The position numbers were made by a program, and so were the translations under genes. 64,000 nucleotides of DNA from DASRAA01 sp963814165 (GTDB lineage: Bacteria > Acidobacteriota > Terriglobia > Terriglobales > Acidobacteriaceae), in assembly GCA_963814165.1 (NCBI GenBank), contig CAWFBW010000009.1, forward strand, positions 62,001 to 126,000. Direction: 5' to 3'. Shown piece by piece: positions 43,770-53,900 of this stretch; within the stretch, counting starts at the first letter, position 1, and each line of letters opens with the position of its first letter. Under the pieces are notes generated by a model, which saw only the letters and a list, made by a program, of their open reading frames with translations, had not been told where the DNA came from and searched no databases.

Positions 43770-45651
43770 GTGAGTTGTCATACGGTGGCGCGCCCCGAGG
43801 ACGAAAGCGTCGCGACCTCCTATCGCACGATTGCAGTTGTCGGCCCGCCCAACTCCGGCAAGACCACCCTTTACAACCGGCTTACGGGACTCCGGCAAAA
43901 AGTGGGAAACTTTCCCGGCGTCACCGTCGAGCACCATGTCGGTACCATCCGCAATGCCGACGGCGAAGAAGTTGCGCTGATCGACCTGCCCGGCATCTAC
44001 AGCCTGGTTCCCAAGTCAGAAGATGAGCGGGTTGCCGTCGACGTCCTGCAAGGGAAGATGCCCGGCATGGCGCGTCCTGACGCAGTGATCGTGGTCCTGA
44101 ACTCCAACAACCTGCACACCCACCTGGTGTTGGCCGGACGCGTGATTGCTCTGGGTCTGCCGACTCTCGTCCTGTTGAACATGGCCGACGAACTGCACAA
44201 GCAGGATGGCGCGGTTGACGTCCTGGCGTTGGCCCGCGAGCTTCATACTCCGGTCGCCTTGGTTAGCGCCGTGACCGGCGAGGGACTGGAAGCTGTAACG
44301 AACTTTCTGTTGTCTGCGTCCGCGGTCCCCGATCCTCTCGAACTGCCCGTCATGGGCAGCACGCGTCACGTTCGTGCGTGGGCGGTGCGCGTTGGTGAGA
44401 GCGCGAGTTATCGCCGTCCAGCCACGCCGGTTTGGACCAGCCGCCTGGACAACGTCTTTCTGCATCGCTTCTGGGGTCCCGCGATTTTCGCGCTGGTCGT
44501 GATTGCGGTTTTTCAGGTGATCTTTCTTGCCGGGAAGCCGTTGCAGGACATCCTTCAGCGCCTGCTGGATTCGACTGGCGCCTGGGTCGGTGCGGCGCTG
44601 CCTGACGGCATGTTCCGCTCGCTCGTAATTAATGGAGTCTGGAAGGGAACCGGGTCAGTGCTGGTGTTCCTCCCCCAGATTCTGCTGTTGTTCCTGGCGA
44701 TTGGAATTCTGGAAGACTCGGGCTACCTGGCGCGGGCTGCGGTCATAGCCGACCGCACCATGTCGCGCGTCGGACTGAACGGCAAGAGTTTCATTCCCTT
44801 GCTCTCCGCCTATGCCTGCGCAGTCCCGGCGATCATGGCTACCCGAACGATTGAAAGCAAGCGTGACCGCGTTGCCACCATCTTGGTTGCGCCGTTCATG
44901 ACTTGTTCCGCCCGCCTGCCGGTGTACACCATGGTGATCGCGGCATTTATTCCCAGTCGCGCATTGCTGGGGCCATTCCTGGGCACACGCGCCACCGCCA
45001 TGTTGAGCCTATATGTCCTCGGATTCCTGATGGCGGTGTTCACCGCTCGCATCTTGAAATCGACGATTCTCAGCGAGCAAGGACGCGCCTTTCATCCTTG
45101 AGATGCCGCCCTACCGTTGGCCGCAGCCCGTGTCATTGGGGATGCGGGTTCTCGATCGCGGCAAGGCGTTCCTGTATCGCGCCGGCACGGTGATCATGTT
45201 GGTGTCTGTGCTGCTCTGGGCGGCGACGAACTTTCCCATGCACAACGGCCAGCCTCCGGCGATTCAAGACAGCGTCGTCGCCACCGTCGGACACTTCATC
45301 GAGCCCGTCATCCGGCCGCTCGGCTTCGACTGGAAGATCGGTGTCGGCCTCGTGACTTCGCTGGCCGCCCGCGAAGTCATTATCGCCACCCTCGGTACCC
45401 TGAACGGCATCGACGCCGAAGTGCACTCCTTCGACCTGCAGCAGGCGCTGCGCCACGAGTTGACACTTCCGGCCGCGGTTGCGCTGCTGGTGTTCTTCGC
45501 CTTTGCCATGCAATGCATGTCAACCCTGGCAGTCGTTCGTCGCGAGACCAACAGTTGGAAGTGGCCCGCCGCGCAGTTCGTTTACATGACTCTCGTCGCG
45601 TACATATCAGCCTTCGCGGCTTACCACATCACCGGCTATTTCATTCGCTAA
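43770..45651 (+). CDS. feoB: FeoB, ferrous iron transporter (one apparent +1 frameshift)
   Basis: The G domain shows VVGPPNSGKTTLYNRLTGL (G1), KVGNFPGVTVEHHVG (G2), LIDLPGIYSLVP (G3) and LLNMADEL (NxxD, G4). The membrane part has KGTGSVLVFLPQILLLFLAI, ILEDSGYLARAA, LLSAYACAVPAIMATRTIE and the second Gate motif APFMTCSARLPVYTMVIAAF. Near 45087 the frame shifts by +1, joining ILSEQGR to PFILEMPPYRWPQP. The joined length is about 626 residues. It imports ferrous iron across the inner membrane. The GTG at 43770 follows GCGGAGGC. Confidence 0.92.
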
Positions 45652-45858
45652 AACTTGTCCGGTGATCCGGCTTGGCTGCATGAAAATAGTGCTGCGCTAT
45701 TTGTGGGGACCGAGTTAGTCGCGCCCGCGTGACGCCGCCTCACCTTTGCCAACGGCGGCCAAATGCGGACAAAAGCTGGCTAGGGTTCGCATGGAGTGAG
45801 TTTCAAAGCCTGAGCTACAATCCAATCGAGATTTCGAAACCTCGGAGCAACCAACCCC

Positions 45859-46710
45859 TTGAGTGACATTTTCATAAGTTACTCGCGATCCGATCGCGCC
45901 ACCGCGCAAACGCTGGCGAATGCGCTGCAGCGGGAGGATTGGTCCGTCTGGTGGGACCCCAAGATTCCGCCCGGCAAGTCTTTTGATGAAGTTATCGAGC
46001 AGGCACTCGAAAAGGCAAAGTGCGTCATCGTCTTATGGTCGAAAGCGTCAGTCCGATCCAGATGGGTCAAAGTAGAGGCAGCCGAGGGAAACCGCCGGGG
46101 TGTTCTGCTCCCCGCCTTAATCGAAGATGACGCAAAGATCCCGCTCGAGTTTCGATACATTCAGGCGTCACGACTAACGGATTGGCGAGGGGAAGCAGAG
46201 CATACGGAGTTTGGTACACTAAGAGCCGCTGTCTCAGAACTGCTCGGTCAACCCGCACAAACACAAACCGGGGATGAAGGTGACAAGTCAAGGGCAAGCG
46301 ACGCCCTTGAGAGGCTAACGAAGATCGGCCTGACCGGCCGGCAACCCTCCGTTCCTGAAGAAGTCTATACCGATCCTGAAACAAACCTGATGTGGACGAT
46401 ACAAGACAACGGTAAACACATCGACTGGCATCAGGCAAACCAATACGCCGAACAATTGAGGCTGGCCGGTTATTCCGATTGGCGGCTGCCCACGATCGAC
46501 GAACTGGAAACACTCCACGATCCCAAAAACTCAAGGTCGAACAAAATCCGGAAACCGTTCCGGCTGACCGGCTATTGGGTGTGGAGTTCGACCAAGGAAG
46601 GCTCTGGTTCCGCGTGGGGCTTCCTCTTCACCAAGGGTGAGCGGCGCCGCAGCTACATGGGCGTCTCCTTCGGAAACCGCGCCTTGTGTGTGCGTCGATC
46701 CGGCGAATGA
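45859..46710 (+). CDS. TIR domain fused to an Lcl/DUF1566 C-terminal domain
   Basis: Residues 1-130 are a TIR domain: IFISYSRSDRATAQTLANAL, WSVWWDPKIPPGKSFDEVI, KAKCVIVLWSKASVRSRWVK followed by VEAAEGN. The Glu in SRWVKVEAA is at the position of the NAD-cleaving Glu of active TIR enzymes. Residues 165-283 are an Lcl_C/DUF1566 domain: PETNLMWTIQDNGKHIDWHQ, AGYSDWRLPTIDELETLHD, GYWVWSSTKEGSGSAWGF and RALCVRRSGE. A TTG start at 45859 follows CTCGGAGCAACC. There is no signal peptide or membrane segment. It could be an NADase effector with a sensing domain; this is an inference. Confidence 0.85.
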   Translation: MSDIFISYSRSDRATAQTLANALQREDWSVWWDPKIPPGKSFDEVIEQALEKAKCVIVLWSKASVRSRWVKVEAAEGNRRGVLLPALIEDDAKIPLEFRYIQASRLTDWRGEAEHTEFGTLRAAVSELLGQPAQTQTGDEGDKSRASDALERLTKIGLTGRQPSVPEEVYTDPETNLMWTIQDNGKHIDWHQANQYAEQLRLAGYSDWRLPTIDELETLHDPKNSRSNKIRKPFRLTGYWVWSSTKEGSGSAWGFLFTKGERRRSYMGVSFGNRALCVRRSGE

Positions 46711-46771
46711 TGTGGGTGATTCGGCCGCGTGACTACAAGCGAAGGCTTACCCATTAATTCGGAGGCAAGAT

Positions 46772-47251
46772 TTGCAGCCACCGTTCCGATCCAAGCAGGG
46801 AGTCATCATCGACGCGCCTTTGGAAGCGGTGTGGTTGTTCACCATGGATCTCACCAAAATCCCCGAGTTCCATCCGCGTGTGGTCAAGGTTGATCTTCTT
46901 TCTGGCAAGACCCTCCGCGAACCAGGCGTGTCATATCGGTGCCATCTGTCAGGAGGGAAGCACACATGCGTCGAGAAAGACATCGAAATTATCCCGCTGC
47001 AGAAAATCGTCACGGTGTTGCCGGAAGACACATTCGGTATCAGCAAGATTCTCAGCGATTACACAGTGGAAACGACGTTCCAAACGCTCGGGCCTCGGTC
47101 AACCAGGGTGCAAATTAGCCACTTTTACTCGACGGCGACCCTGAAAGCCAAGCTCCTCAACCTAATCGCAAAACGTAAGATCGCCCGCGACACCCAGGCG
47201 ACCTTGAATGGTGCCAAGGCCGCGATTGAGGCTGCCTGCCATGCGGGATAG
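46772..47251 (+). CDS. SRPBCC/START-like protein (polyketide cyclase type)
   Basis: The 159-residue product has the pattern GVIIDAPLEAVWLFTMDLTK at the start and EFHPRVVKVDLL. A beta-rich middle with DYTVETTFQTLGPRSTRVQI and a long C-terminal helix complete the SRPBCC helix-grip fold. Such proteins bind hydrophobic ligands. A TTG at 46772 is preceded by GGAGG, 6 nt away. It follows the TIR gene by 61 nt on the same strand and may be co-transcribed with it. No ligand is known. Confidence 0.75.
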   Translation: MQPPFRSKQGVIIDAPLEAVWLFTMDLTKIPEFHPRVVKVDLLSGKTLREPGVSYRCHLSGGKHTCVEKDIEIIPLQKIVTVLPEDTFGISKILSDYTVETTFQTLGPRSTRVQISHFYSTATLKAKLLNLIAKRKIARDTQATLNGAKAAIEAACHAG

Positions 47252-47258
47252 GGGTCTA

Positions 47259-47987
47259 TCAGATCGGTAAGAGACTCTCCACCAACTGCGGTAGCACTTC
47301 GCCAGCCTTCCCCTCCATCACCTCATCGAAATAGGCGCGATTCGCGGGCTCTTCCGGCCCCACATAAATCGTGAGGGCCGCGTTGCGTTGTGCCAACCTT
47401 ACGAAACTTGCCGCCGGCTCCACCACTCCCGAACTGCCCACCGTCATCACGACCGACGCCTCCCGCAACTGATGCAGCACCAGCTCCATTTCAAACGGAA
47501 CCTCGCCAAACCAGCAGACATGTGGCCGAACCATCGCACCGCATCGTTCGCAGCGCGGAACCGTGGCGCCATCAAAATACTCGTTCCGATCATCAAACGG
47601 CCGCGATGCGCAACGCGGGTCCGAACATCGCGACTGCAGGATGCGTCCATGCATGTGCACCACCCTCCGCGAACCTGCCTGCTCGTGCAGCGAATCCACA
47701 TTCTGCGTGCAAAGAAAGAAGCGCTCGCCCAGCCTCCGCTCCAAATCTGCCAGCGCGAAGTGCGCGGGATTCGGCTCGACCGTCGCATGTCGCCGCCGCC
47801 GCTCCGAATAGAACTGCCACACTAGCACCGGATCGGCGGCGAACGCCTCCGGAGTCGCCACGTCTTCGACCCGGTATCCGCGCCACAGGCCATTCATGCC
47901 GCGAAAGGTCGGCAACCCGCTTTCGGCGCTCACGCCGGCGCCCGTAAGCACAAAAAAACGGTCCGATGGAGCGAGAGATCGCGTCAT
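47259..47987 (-). CDS. cobB: NAD-dependent sirtuin deacylase (CobB type)
   Basis: The 242-residue product carries sirtuin motifs: VLTGAGVSAESGLPTFRG (NAD site), CTQNVDSLHEQAG, VVHMHGRILQ (catalytic His), the zinc cysteines RCSDPRC and CERCG, and PHVCWFGEVPFEM, VGSSGVVEPAASFV. The segment FYSERRRR matches the Tyr/Arg pair that in SIRT5-like CobB enzymes binds succinyl groups, so desuccinylase activity is likely. It is a class III sirtuin of ordinary length. It runs opposite to sucA, leaving a 189-bp divergent gap. Confidence 0.9.
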   Translation of the reverse strand: MTRSLAPSDRFFVLTGAGVSAESGLPTFRGMNGLWRGYRVEDVATPEAFAADPVLVWQFYSERRRRHATVEPNPAHFALADLERRLGERFFLCTQNVDSLHEQAGSRRVVHMHGRILQSRCSDPRCASRPFDDRNEYFDGATVPRCERCGAMVRPHVCWFGEVPFEMELVLHQLREASVVMTVGSSGVVEPAASFVRLAQRNAALTIYVGPEEPANRAYFDEVMEGKAGEVLPQLVESLLPI

Positions 47988-48176
47988 GGTTGCAAAGGCT
48001 CGCAGGGTTACACACCCTGCATCACTTCGCTATACTAAACAGTTTGGAAATCAGCGTGTTCTCACGAGGCGCGCGAAAGCATCCATCCCCTGAAAAGGGG
48101 AATCTAATTCCTGTAAAGCCTTGCATAATCGGCGCGGTATGTCCTGAAGATACTGCGGCCACGGAGTTTTTCATCC

Positions 48177-50642
48177 TTGTCGACCGTACTGCTGAACAAT
48201 GTTGACAGCGAGAAGCTGGAACGCGTGATGGACTCGTTCCGCCGCTGGGGTTATCTGCAAGCCGACCTCGATCCCATCGGGCACTTTGCTCCGCTCGTCC
48301 ACCCTGACCTGAACATCGAAGGTGACGAAGCCGACGCCGCACGCCGCATTTACTGCGGCACCATCGGCGTCGAATTCATGCATATTCCCGATCCCGAGCG
48401 CCGCCGCTGGGTCCAGGAGCGCATGGAGTCCGAACTCTCCGAACCCATCGATCGCTCCCGCGTCCTCGATCAACTCGTCCGTGCCGACGTTTTCGAGCAG
48501 ACCATTCACTCGCGTTACATCGGCACCAAGCGTTACTCGCTCGAAGGCAACACCGCGCTGATTCCGCTGCTCGACGAAATCCTGAACGCCGCCTCCGAAA
48601 AAGGCGCCGAACAGGCCGTGCTCGCCATGAGCCATCGCGGACGCCTGAACGTCATCATCAACATCGTCCGTCGCCCGGCAGCCGAGATTTTCGCCGGCTT
48701 CGAAGACGTCGATCCCCGCAGCGTTCTCGGCGGCGGAGACGTGAAGTACCACATCGGCGCCACCGGCATTTTCACTGCTGCTGACGGCGGCAAGCTCCGC
48801 ATTCACATGGTGTCGAATCCCAGCCACCTCGAAGCCGTCAACCCCGTGGCCATGGGACGCGCCCGCGCCAAGCAGACTCGCATCGGCCGCGACGGCAAAG
48901 CCAAAGTGCTGCCGCTCATCATGCACGGCGACTCCGCATTTGCCGGCCAGGGAATCACCGCCGAAACCCTCAACCTCTCCGAGCTGCGCGGCTACACCGT
49001 CGGCGGAACCGTCCACGTCATCGCCAACAACCTCATCGGATTCACCACTAATCCGCAGGATGCCTACTCCAGCCGGTTCTCGTCCGATCTGGCGAAGCGC
49101 CTGCCGATTCCGATTTTCCACGTCAATGGCGAAGATGCCGACGCCGTGGTCCGCGTCGGTCGCATGGCGCTCGAGTATCGCTACAAGTTCGGTACCGACG
49201 TCGTCGTCGACCTCATCGGTTTCCGCCGTCACGGCCACTCCGAAGTGGACGACCCGACCATCACGCAGCCGATCCTGTACCGCAAGATCAAAGACCGCCC
49301 GCTGCTCTACATCTCCTACGCCAAGCGCACTGGCATGGATCCCCGCCCGTTCGTCGAAGCGTTCCAGTCCGAGCTCGATGCCGCGCAAAAGGCGGGCAAG
49401 ACCATGGCCAAGAAGCCGACCATGCGTCAGTTGCCCAGCTACTGGGCGCCCTTCCACGGCGGTGCCTACAACCCGGCCGACGAAGTGGATACCGGCCTTC
49501 CCGCCGCCGAACTCCAACGCATCACCGACGGCCTCACGCACTACCCCGAAGACTTCCACATCCATCCCAAAGTCCAAAAGATGCTGGAGCAGCGCCACGA
49601 AATGGGATACGGCAAGAAGCCGCTCGACTACGGCATGGCCGAGGCGCTGGCCTTCGGATCGCTCGCACTCCAAGGCACTCCTATTCGCCTCAGCGGACAA
49701 GACAGCCGCCGTGGCACCTTCAACCAGCGGCATTCCGTGCTCATCGACATCGTTGACGAAAAAGAATACGTCCCGCTGTGTCACCTCGCTCCCGGACAGG
49801 CGCGCGTCGAGATTTACAACTCTGAGCTTTCCGAAGCCGCAGTCTTAGGTTTCGAGTACGGCTTCTCCCGCGACTTCCCCGAAGCCCTGGTCATGTGGGA
49901 AGCCCAATTCGGCGACTTCGCCAACGGCGCGCAGATCATCATTGACCAGTTCATCGTTGCCGGCGAAGACAAGTGGGACCTCCTCAGCGGACTCGTCCTC
50001 CTGCTGCCACACGGCCACGAAGGCCAGGGCCCCGAGCACTCCAGCGCCCGCATTGAGCGCTTTTTGCAGCTCTGCGCTCGCGACAACTTGCAGGTTGCAC
50101 AGCCTTCGACCGCGGCCCAGTATTTCCACCTCTTGCGCCGCCAGGCGATGCGCAAGTGGCGCATTCCGCTAATCGTGTTCACTCCGAAAAGCATGTTGCG
50201 CCACCCAGAGGCCCTGTCGCCGATTACCGACCTCGAACTTCCGCGCTTCCAGAACGTGCTTCCCGACGAAACCGCGCTCGACGCAAAACGCGTCCTGCTC
50301 TGCACCGGCAAGATCGGCCACGAGCTGCGGATGGAGCGTCGCAAGCAGAAAATGCCCGGCCCAGCCATCGTCATGCTCGAGCAAATGTACCCCTTCCCGG
50401 AAAACGAACTGCGCGCCGTCCTCGGCCGCTATTCGAAGGCCACGGAGTTCATCTGGGTGCAGGAAGAGCCGGCCAATATGGGTGCACTGTCGTTCGTGGT
50501 TCCGCGTCTCAGGCGAGTCGTCGGCAACAAGCTGCGCAGCATCAAGCGCGCCGCCAACGCGACTCCCGCCACCGGCTCCGCCAAGGCCCATGAACTGGAG
50601 CAAAAAACGCTGATTACACTCGCCTTGGGCAAGGGACAATAG
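48177..50642 (+). CDS. sucA: 2-oxoglutarate dehydrogenase E1 component
   Basis: The 821-residue product shows E1 features: SFRRWGYLQADLDPIGHFAP (N-terminal domain), EGNTALIPLLDEILNAASEK, SHRGRLNVIINIVRRPAAEI, MHGDSAFAGQGITAETLNLS with VHVIANNLIGFTTNPQDAYS (TPP/Mg site), FRRHGHSEVDDPTITQP and, later, GQDSRRGTFNQRHSVLID. It catalyses oxidative decarboxylation of 2-oxoglutarate in the TCA cycle. It is shorter at the N-terminus than the E. coli enzyme. A TTG is used, after GGAGTTTTTC. E2 and E3 genes are not in the window. Confidence 0.94.
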   Translation: MSTVLLNNVDSEKLERVMDSFRRWGYLQADLDPIGHFAPLVHPDLNIEGDEADAARRIYCGTIGVEFMHIPDPERRRWVQERMESELSEPIDRSRVLDQLVRADVFEQTIHSRYIGTKRYSLEGNTALIPLLDEILNAASEKGAEQAVLAMSHRGRLNVIINIVRRPAAEIFAGFEDVDPRSVLGGGDVKYHIGATGIFTAADGGKLRIHMVSNPSHLEAVNPVAMGRARAKQTRIGRDGKAKVLPLIMHGDSAFAGQGITAETLNLSELRGYTVGGTVHVIANNLIGFTTNPQDAYSSRFSSDLAKRLPIPIFHVNGEDADAVVRVGRMALEYRYKFGTDVVVDLIGFRRHGHSEVDDPTITQPILYRKIKDRPLLYISYAKRTGMDPRPFVEAFQSELDAAQKAGKTMAKKPTMRQLPSYWAPFHGGAYNPADEVDTGLPAAELQRITDGLTHYPEDFHIHPKVQKMLEQRHEMGYGKKPLDYGMAEALAFGSLALQGTPIRLSGQDSRRGTFNQRHSVLIDIVDEKEYVPLCHLAPGQARVEIYNSELSEAAVLGFEYGFSRDFPEALVMWEAQFGDFANGAQIIIDQFIVAGEDKWDLLSGLVLLLPHGHEGQGPEHSSARIERFLQLCARDNLQVAQPSTAAQYFHLLRRQAMRKWRIPLIVFTPKSMLRHPEALSPITDLELPRFQNVLPDETALDAKRVLLCTGKIGHELRMERRKQKMPGPAIVMLEQMYPFPENELRAVLGRYSKATEFIWVQEEPANMGALSFVVPRLRRVVGNKLRSIKRAANATPATGSAKAHELEQKTLITLALGKGQ

Positions 50643-50942
50643 CGGCATTTCAGGGGCGAAACTTTATCGAAATGCCAACCCCTCAAGAGCGGTCGATCCA
50701 TCCCTAATGTAGCGCTCCCGGCCACTAGAATTTGGCGTCTCGACCCGAATTTCTATGAAAAAACGGATAGCCCCGCTTCTATCCCTCCCGAATCGCATAG
50801 TTAGGTCGCCAACCACCCTCTTAAGTATTTGAAAATAAATACACTTCGTTTGGTTGCCAGCGTGCAATATACGGAGTGGGGCAGGGTTCGGCTGTCGAGC
50901 CTGCCAGTCATTCTGAAACTCACAAGTAAAGCGGAGAGAGCG
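50643..50942. other. Upstream region of the TonB receptor gene
   Basis: I see no gene in this 300 bp. The AT-rich part at 50827-50850 (TTGAAAATAAATAC) is the best place for a promoter. No terminator for sucA is evident. Confidence 0.4.
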
Positions 50943-53900
50943 ATGAAAAGAAGTCTCTTAGTAGGAATCTCCTTAATGAGTATCCTGCTGCTCCTATCGG
51001 CTTTGTCCTTCGGACAGGCCATCAGCGGTGATTTGCTGGGAGTAGTGAAGGATGCAAGCGGCGCGTTAGTGCCGGACGCCACGGTTGAGGCGACCAATAT
51101 CGCCACTGGCGTGAAGGCAACTCAGCACACCAACTCGCAGGGCGAGTATCGCTTCGTCAACCTGCCTGCTGGCCACTACGCGATCGCGGTAACCGCGGCC
51201 GGTATGAAGGGCGGCACCAGCGACGTCGAAGTCGAACTGAACAAAGTTGCGACTGCCAACATCACGACGTCGGTTGCCGGCACCTCAACAACAGTTGAAG
51301 TCAGCGAGACGGCCGTGACGATCGACTCCACCACGCCCACCATCTCCAGCACTTTCACCAGCAAAGAAATTTCGGACTCCCCCGGCACTTCGACCGGTAG
51401 CGGCGTTCTGAACCTCTCGCTCCTGGATGCAGGCGTTGCCAGCTCCGGCGGCGTCGGTGCAGGTTCGGGCCCGTCTGTCGGCGGCCAGCGCCCCCGTAAC
51501 AATAACTTCACCATCGAAGGCGTCGACAACAACAGCCTTTCCGTGACCGGTCCAAATATCAATCTTCCCAACGATGCCGTGGATAGCTTCACCGTCATGC
51601 AGAACCAGTTCTCGGCTGAGTTCGGTCACTCTTCCGGTGGTCAGTTCAACCAGACCATCAAGAGCGGCACCAACCAGTTCCACGGCAGAGCGTACGAGTA
51701 CTTCCAGAACCGCAACCTGAACGCCGAAGATTCGCTGACAGCTCAGGGCCAGGCTCCGGGTCCGTACAGCAATCCCCGTTACGACAACAACCGCTTCGGC
51801 GGTCAGGTCGGCGGTCCGATCATCAAGAACAAACTGTTCTTCTTCACCAACTGGGAATACAACGACGTAGGTCAGGAAGCGTTCCCGGTTACGGGTTGCG
51901 CTCCGACCAGCGCTGGCTACACAACATTGGCCAGCATGTTCGGCAACAGCACCAACCTGCAGCAGTTCCAGAAGTACGTCCCGGCGGGTGGTGCGGCGTC
52001 AGTTTGTCCCTCTAGCATTCCGGCGATTGTTGGCCGGCGCGCCTATGGGACTGACGGCAAGGTTAACCCGAACGCGGTTAGCATTCCAACTGGCGACATT
52101 GGATTCATCGGCCCCAGCTACTACAACGTCCTGACCACCGCTGACTCCTTTGACTGGGTCATCGGGTCGAAAGACTCGCTCCGCGGACGTCTCGCCTATT
52201 CGAAGTACAGCGGAATTGACACTGCGGCTTCCTTGCCTACGTTCTGGCAGACGCTGCCCAATATCAACTGGATAGTTACCCTCAGCGAGTATCACAATTT
52301 CGGTACCAACGTCAGCAACGAATTCCGTTTCGGCTGGAACCGTAACTACAACGTTTACCAGGTAGGCTCGCAGACCTTCCCTGGCCTCGGCACCTTCCCC
52401 AACATCACCATTCAGGAAATGAACGGACTGAATGTGGGTCCCGATCCGAATGCACCCCAGGGTGGTATTCAGAACACCTACCAGTTCGTCGACAACCTGA
52501 GCTGGGTTAAGGGCCGCCACAACTTCCGTTTTGGTGGAGAATACCGCTGGTACATCAGCCCACAGTACTTCACCCAGCGCGTGCGTGGCGACTACATTTG
52601 GAACGCCATGTCGGATTACCTGAACGACTTCTCGCCTAACCCGGATTACGGCGATTTCGCCGAGCGTTCGGCCGGTAACGCCGTCTACTACGGCAACAAG
52701 AATGCGTTCTATGCCTACGCCAACGATGAGTGGCGCATCAGCCCCACCATCACCTTGAACCTTGGTCTCCGGTACGAGTACACTGGCGAACCGTTGGGCG
52801 TCACCAGGTCGCAGCCCCTGAATGCCATTTCCAGCGTTCCGGGACTGGTCACCTTTGGTAAGCCCACTGCGCAAAAGACCAACTTTATGCCGCGCTTGGG
52901 TATCGCGTGGGCTCCCGATCCGAACACATCGGTCCGTTTTGGATTCGCCATGGCCAACGACGTTATCTACGACAACCTGGGAGTCCTGTCGCAACCGCCT
53001 CAGCTGCAGCAGACCTGCGACAGCACCAACGTCGCTGACTACGCGCCAACTTCGGGATGTTTCTGGAGTTTCCCGAACTTCCTCGCCGCCGGTGGCTTGC
53101 CCTCCGTTCCGGGAACAATCAGCGATCCGGCTGAGGCTCGGAGTTTGACGGGTGCCTACGTTCCCAACCAGACGCTGCCGTACAGCGAAACCTTTACGGC
53201 CAGCATTCAGCACATCTTCGCCAAGGTCTATACCCTCGAAGTTCGCTGGGTAGGCTCGCGCGGATTGAAGCTGCCCGTACAGACCCGTCTGAACCGGACG
53301 ACTCCGGTGACGCCGGATCGGTACCTGCCGACGTACCTGACTGCACCTAGCCAGGCTACGCTGGACTCGCTGCCATACACTCTTGCTGGCCTGCAAGCAC
53401 TAGGCAACACGCTGCCCGCTTGGGGAGCTGCTGGTTTCACCTCCAACAACGTTGTGGCCTTTGAGCCCTACGGTAGCTCGAAGTACAACGGCTTGAGCGT
53501 CCAGTTCAGCCGCAGCTTTACCAACGGCTTGCAATTCCAGGCCGCTTACACCTGGAGCCACCTGCTCGACAACTCGACGGCTGATGTCTTCTCAACCGTT
53601 CTCACTCCTCGTCGTCCGCAGGACTTCCAGTGCTTCAACTGCGACTACAGTAACTCGGCTCTTGACCGTCGCCAGCGCTTCACCCTGTTCGCTATTTATG
53701 ACCTGCCGTTCTTCAAGAACGACAACTGGTTCATGAAGAACGTGGTTGGCAACTGGCAGTTCACGCCGGTCTACACCTTGCAGGCGCCTGAATATGCGTC
53801 CTGCCAGAGCAATGTTGACACGAACCTCAACGGTGATGCGCTCGACCGCTGCATCTATAACCCGGCCGGCACACCCGGAATCGGATCCACCGCAACCGCG

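Noticed and set aside
47259..47987. Sir2 as a phage-defence effector
   Set aside because: The protein is a compact CobB-type deacylase with zinc cysteines and the Tyr/Arg substrate pair, and has no fused sensor domain.
48171..49784. 537-residue open frame on the minus strand opposite sucA
   Set aside because: It lies wholly within sucA, whose product matches its family from end to end. Long antisense frames are common in GC-rich genes.
51999..53396. 465-residue minus-strand frame inside the TonB receptor gene
   Set aside because: The receptor is complete with signal peptide, plug and barrel end, so this frame is antisense noise.
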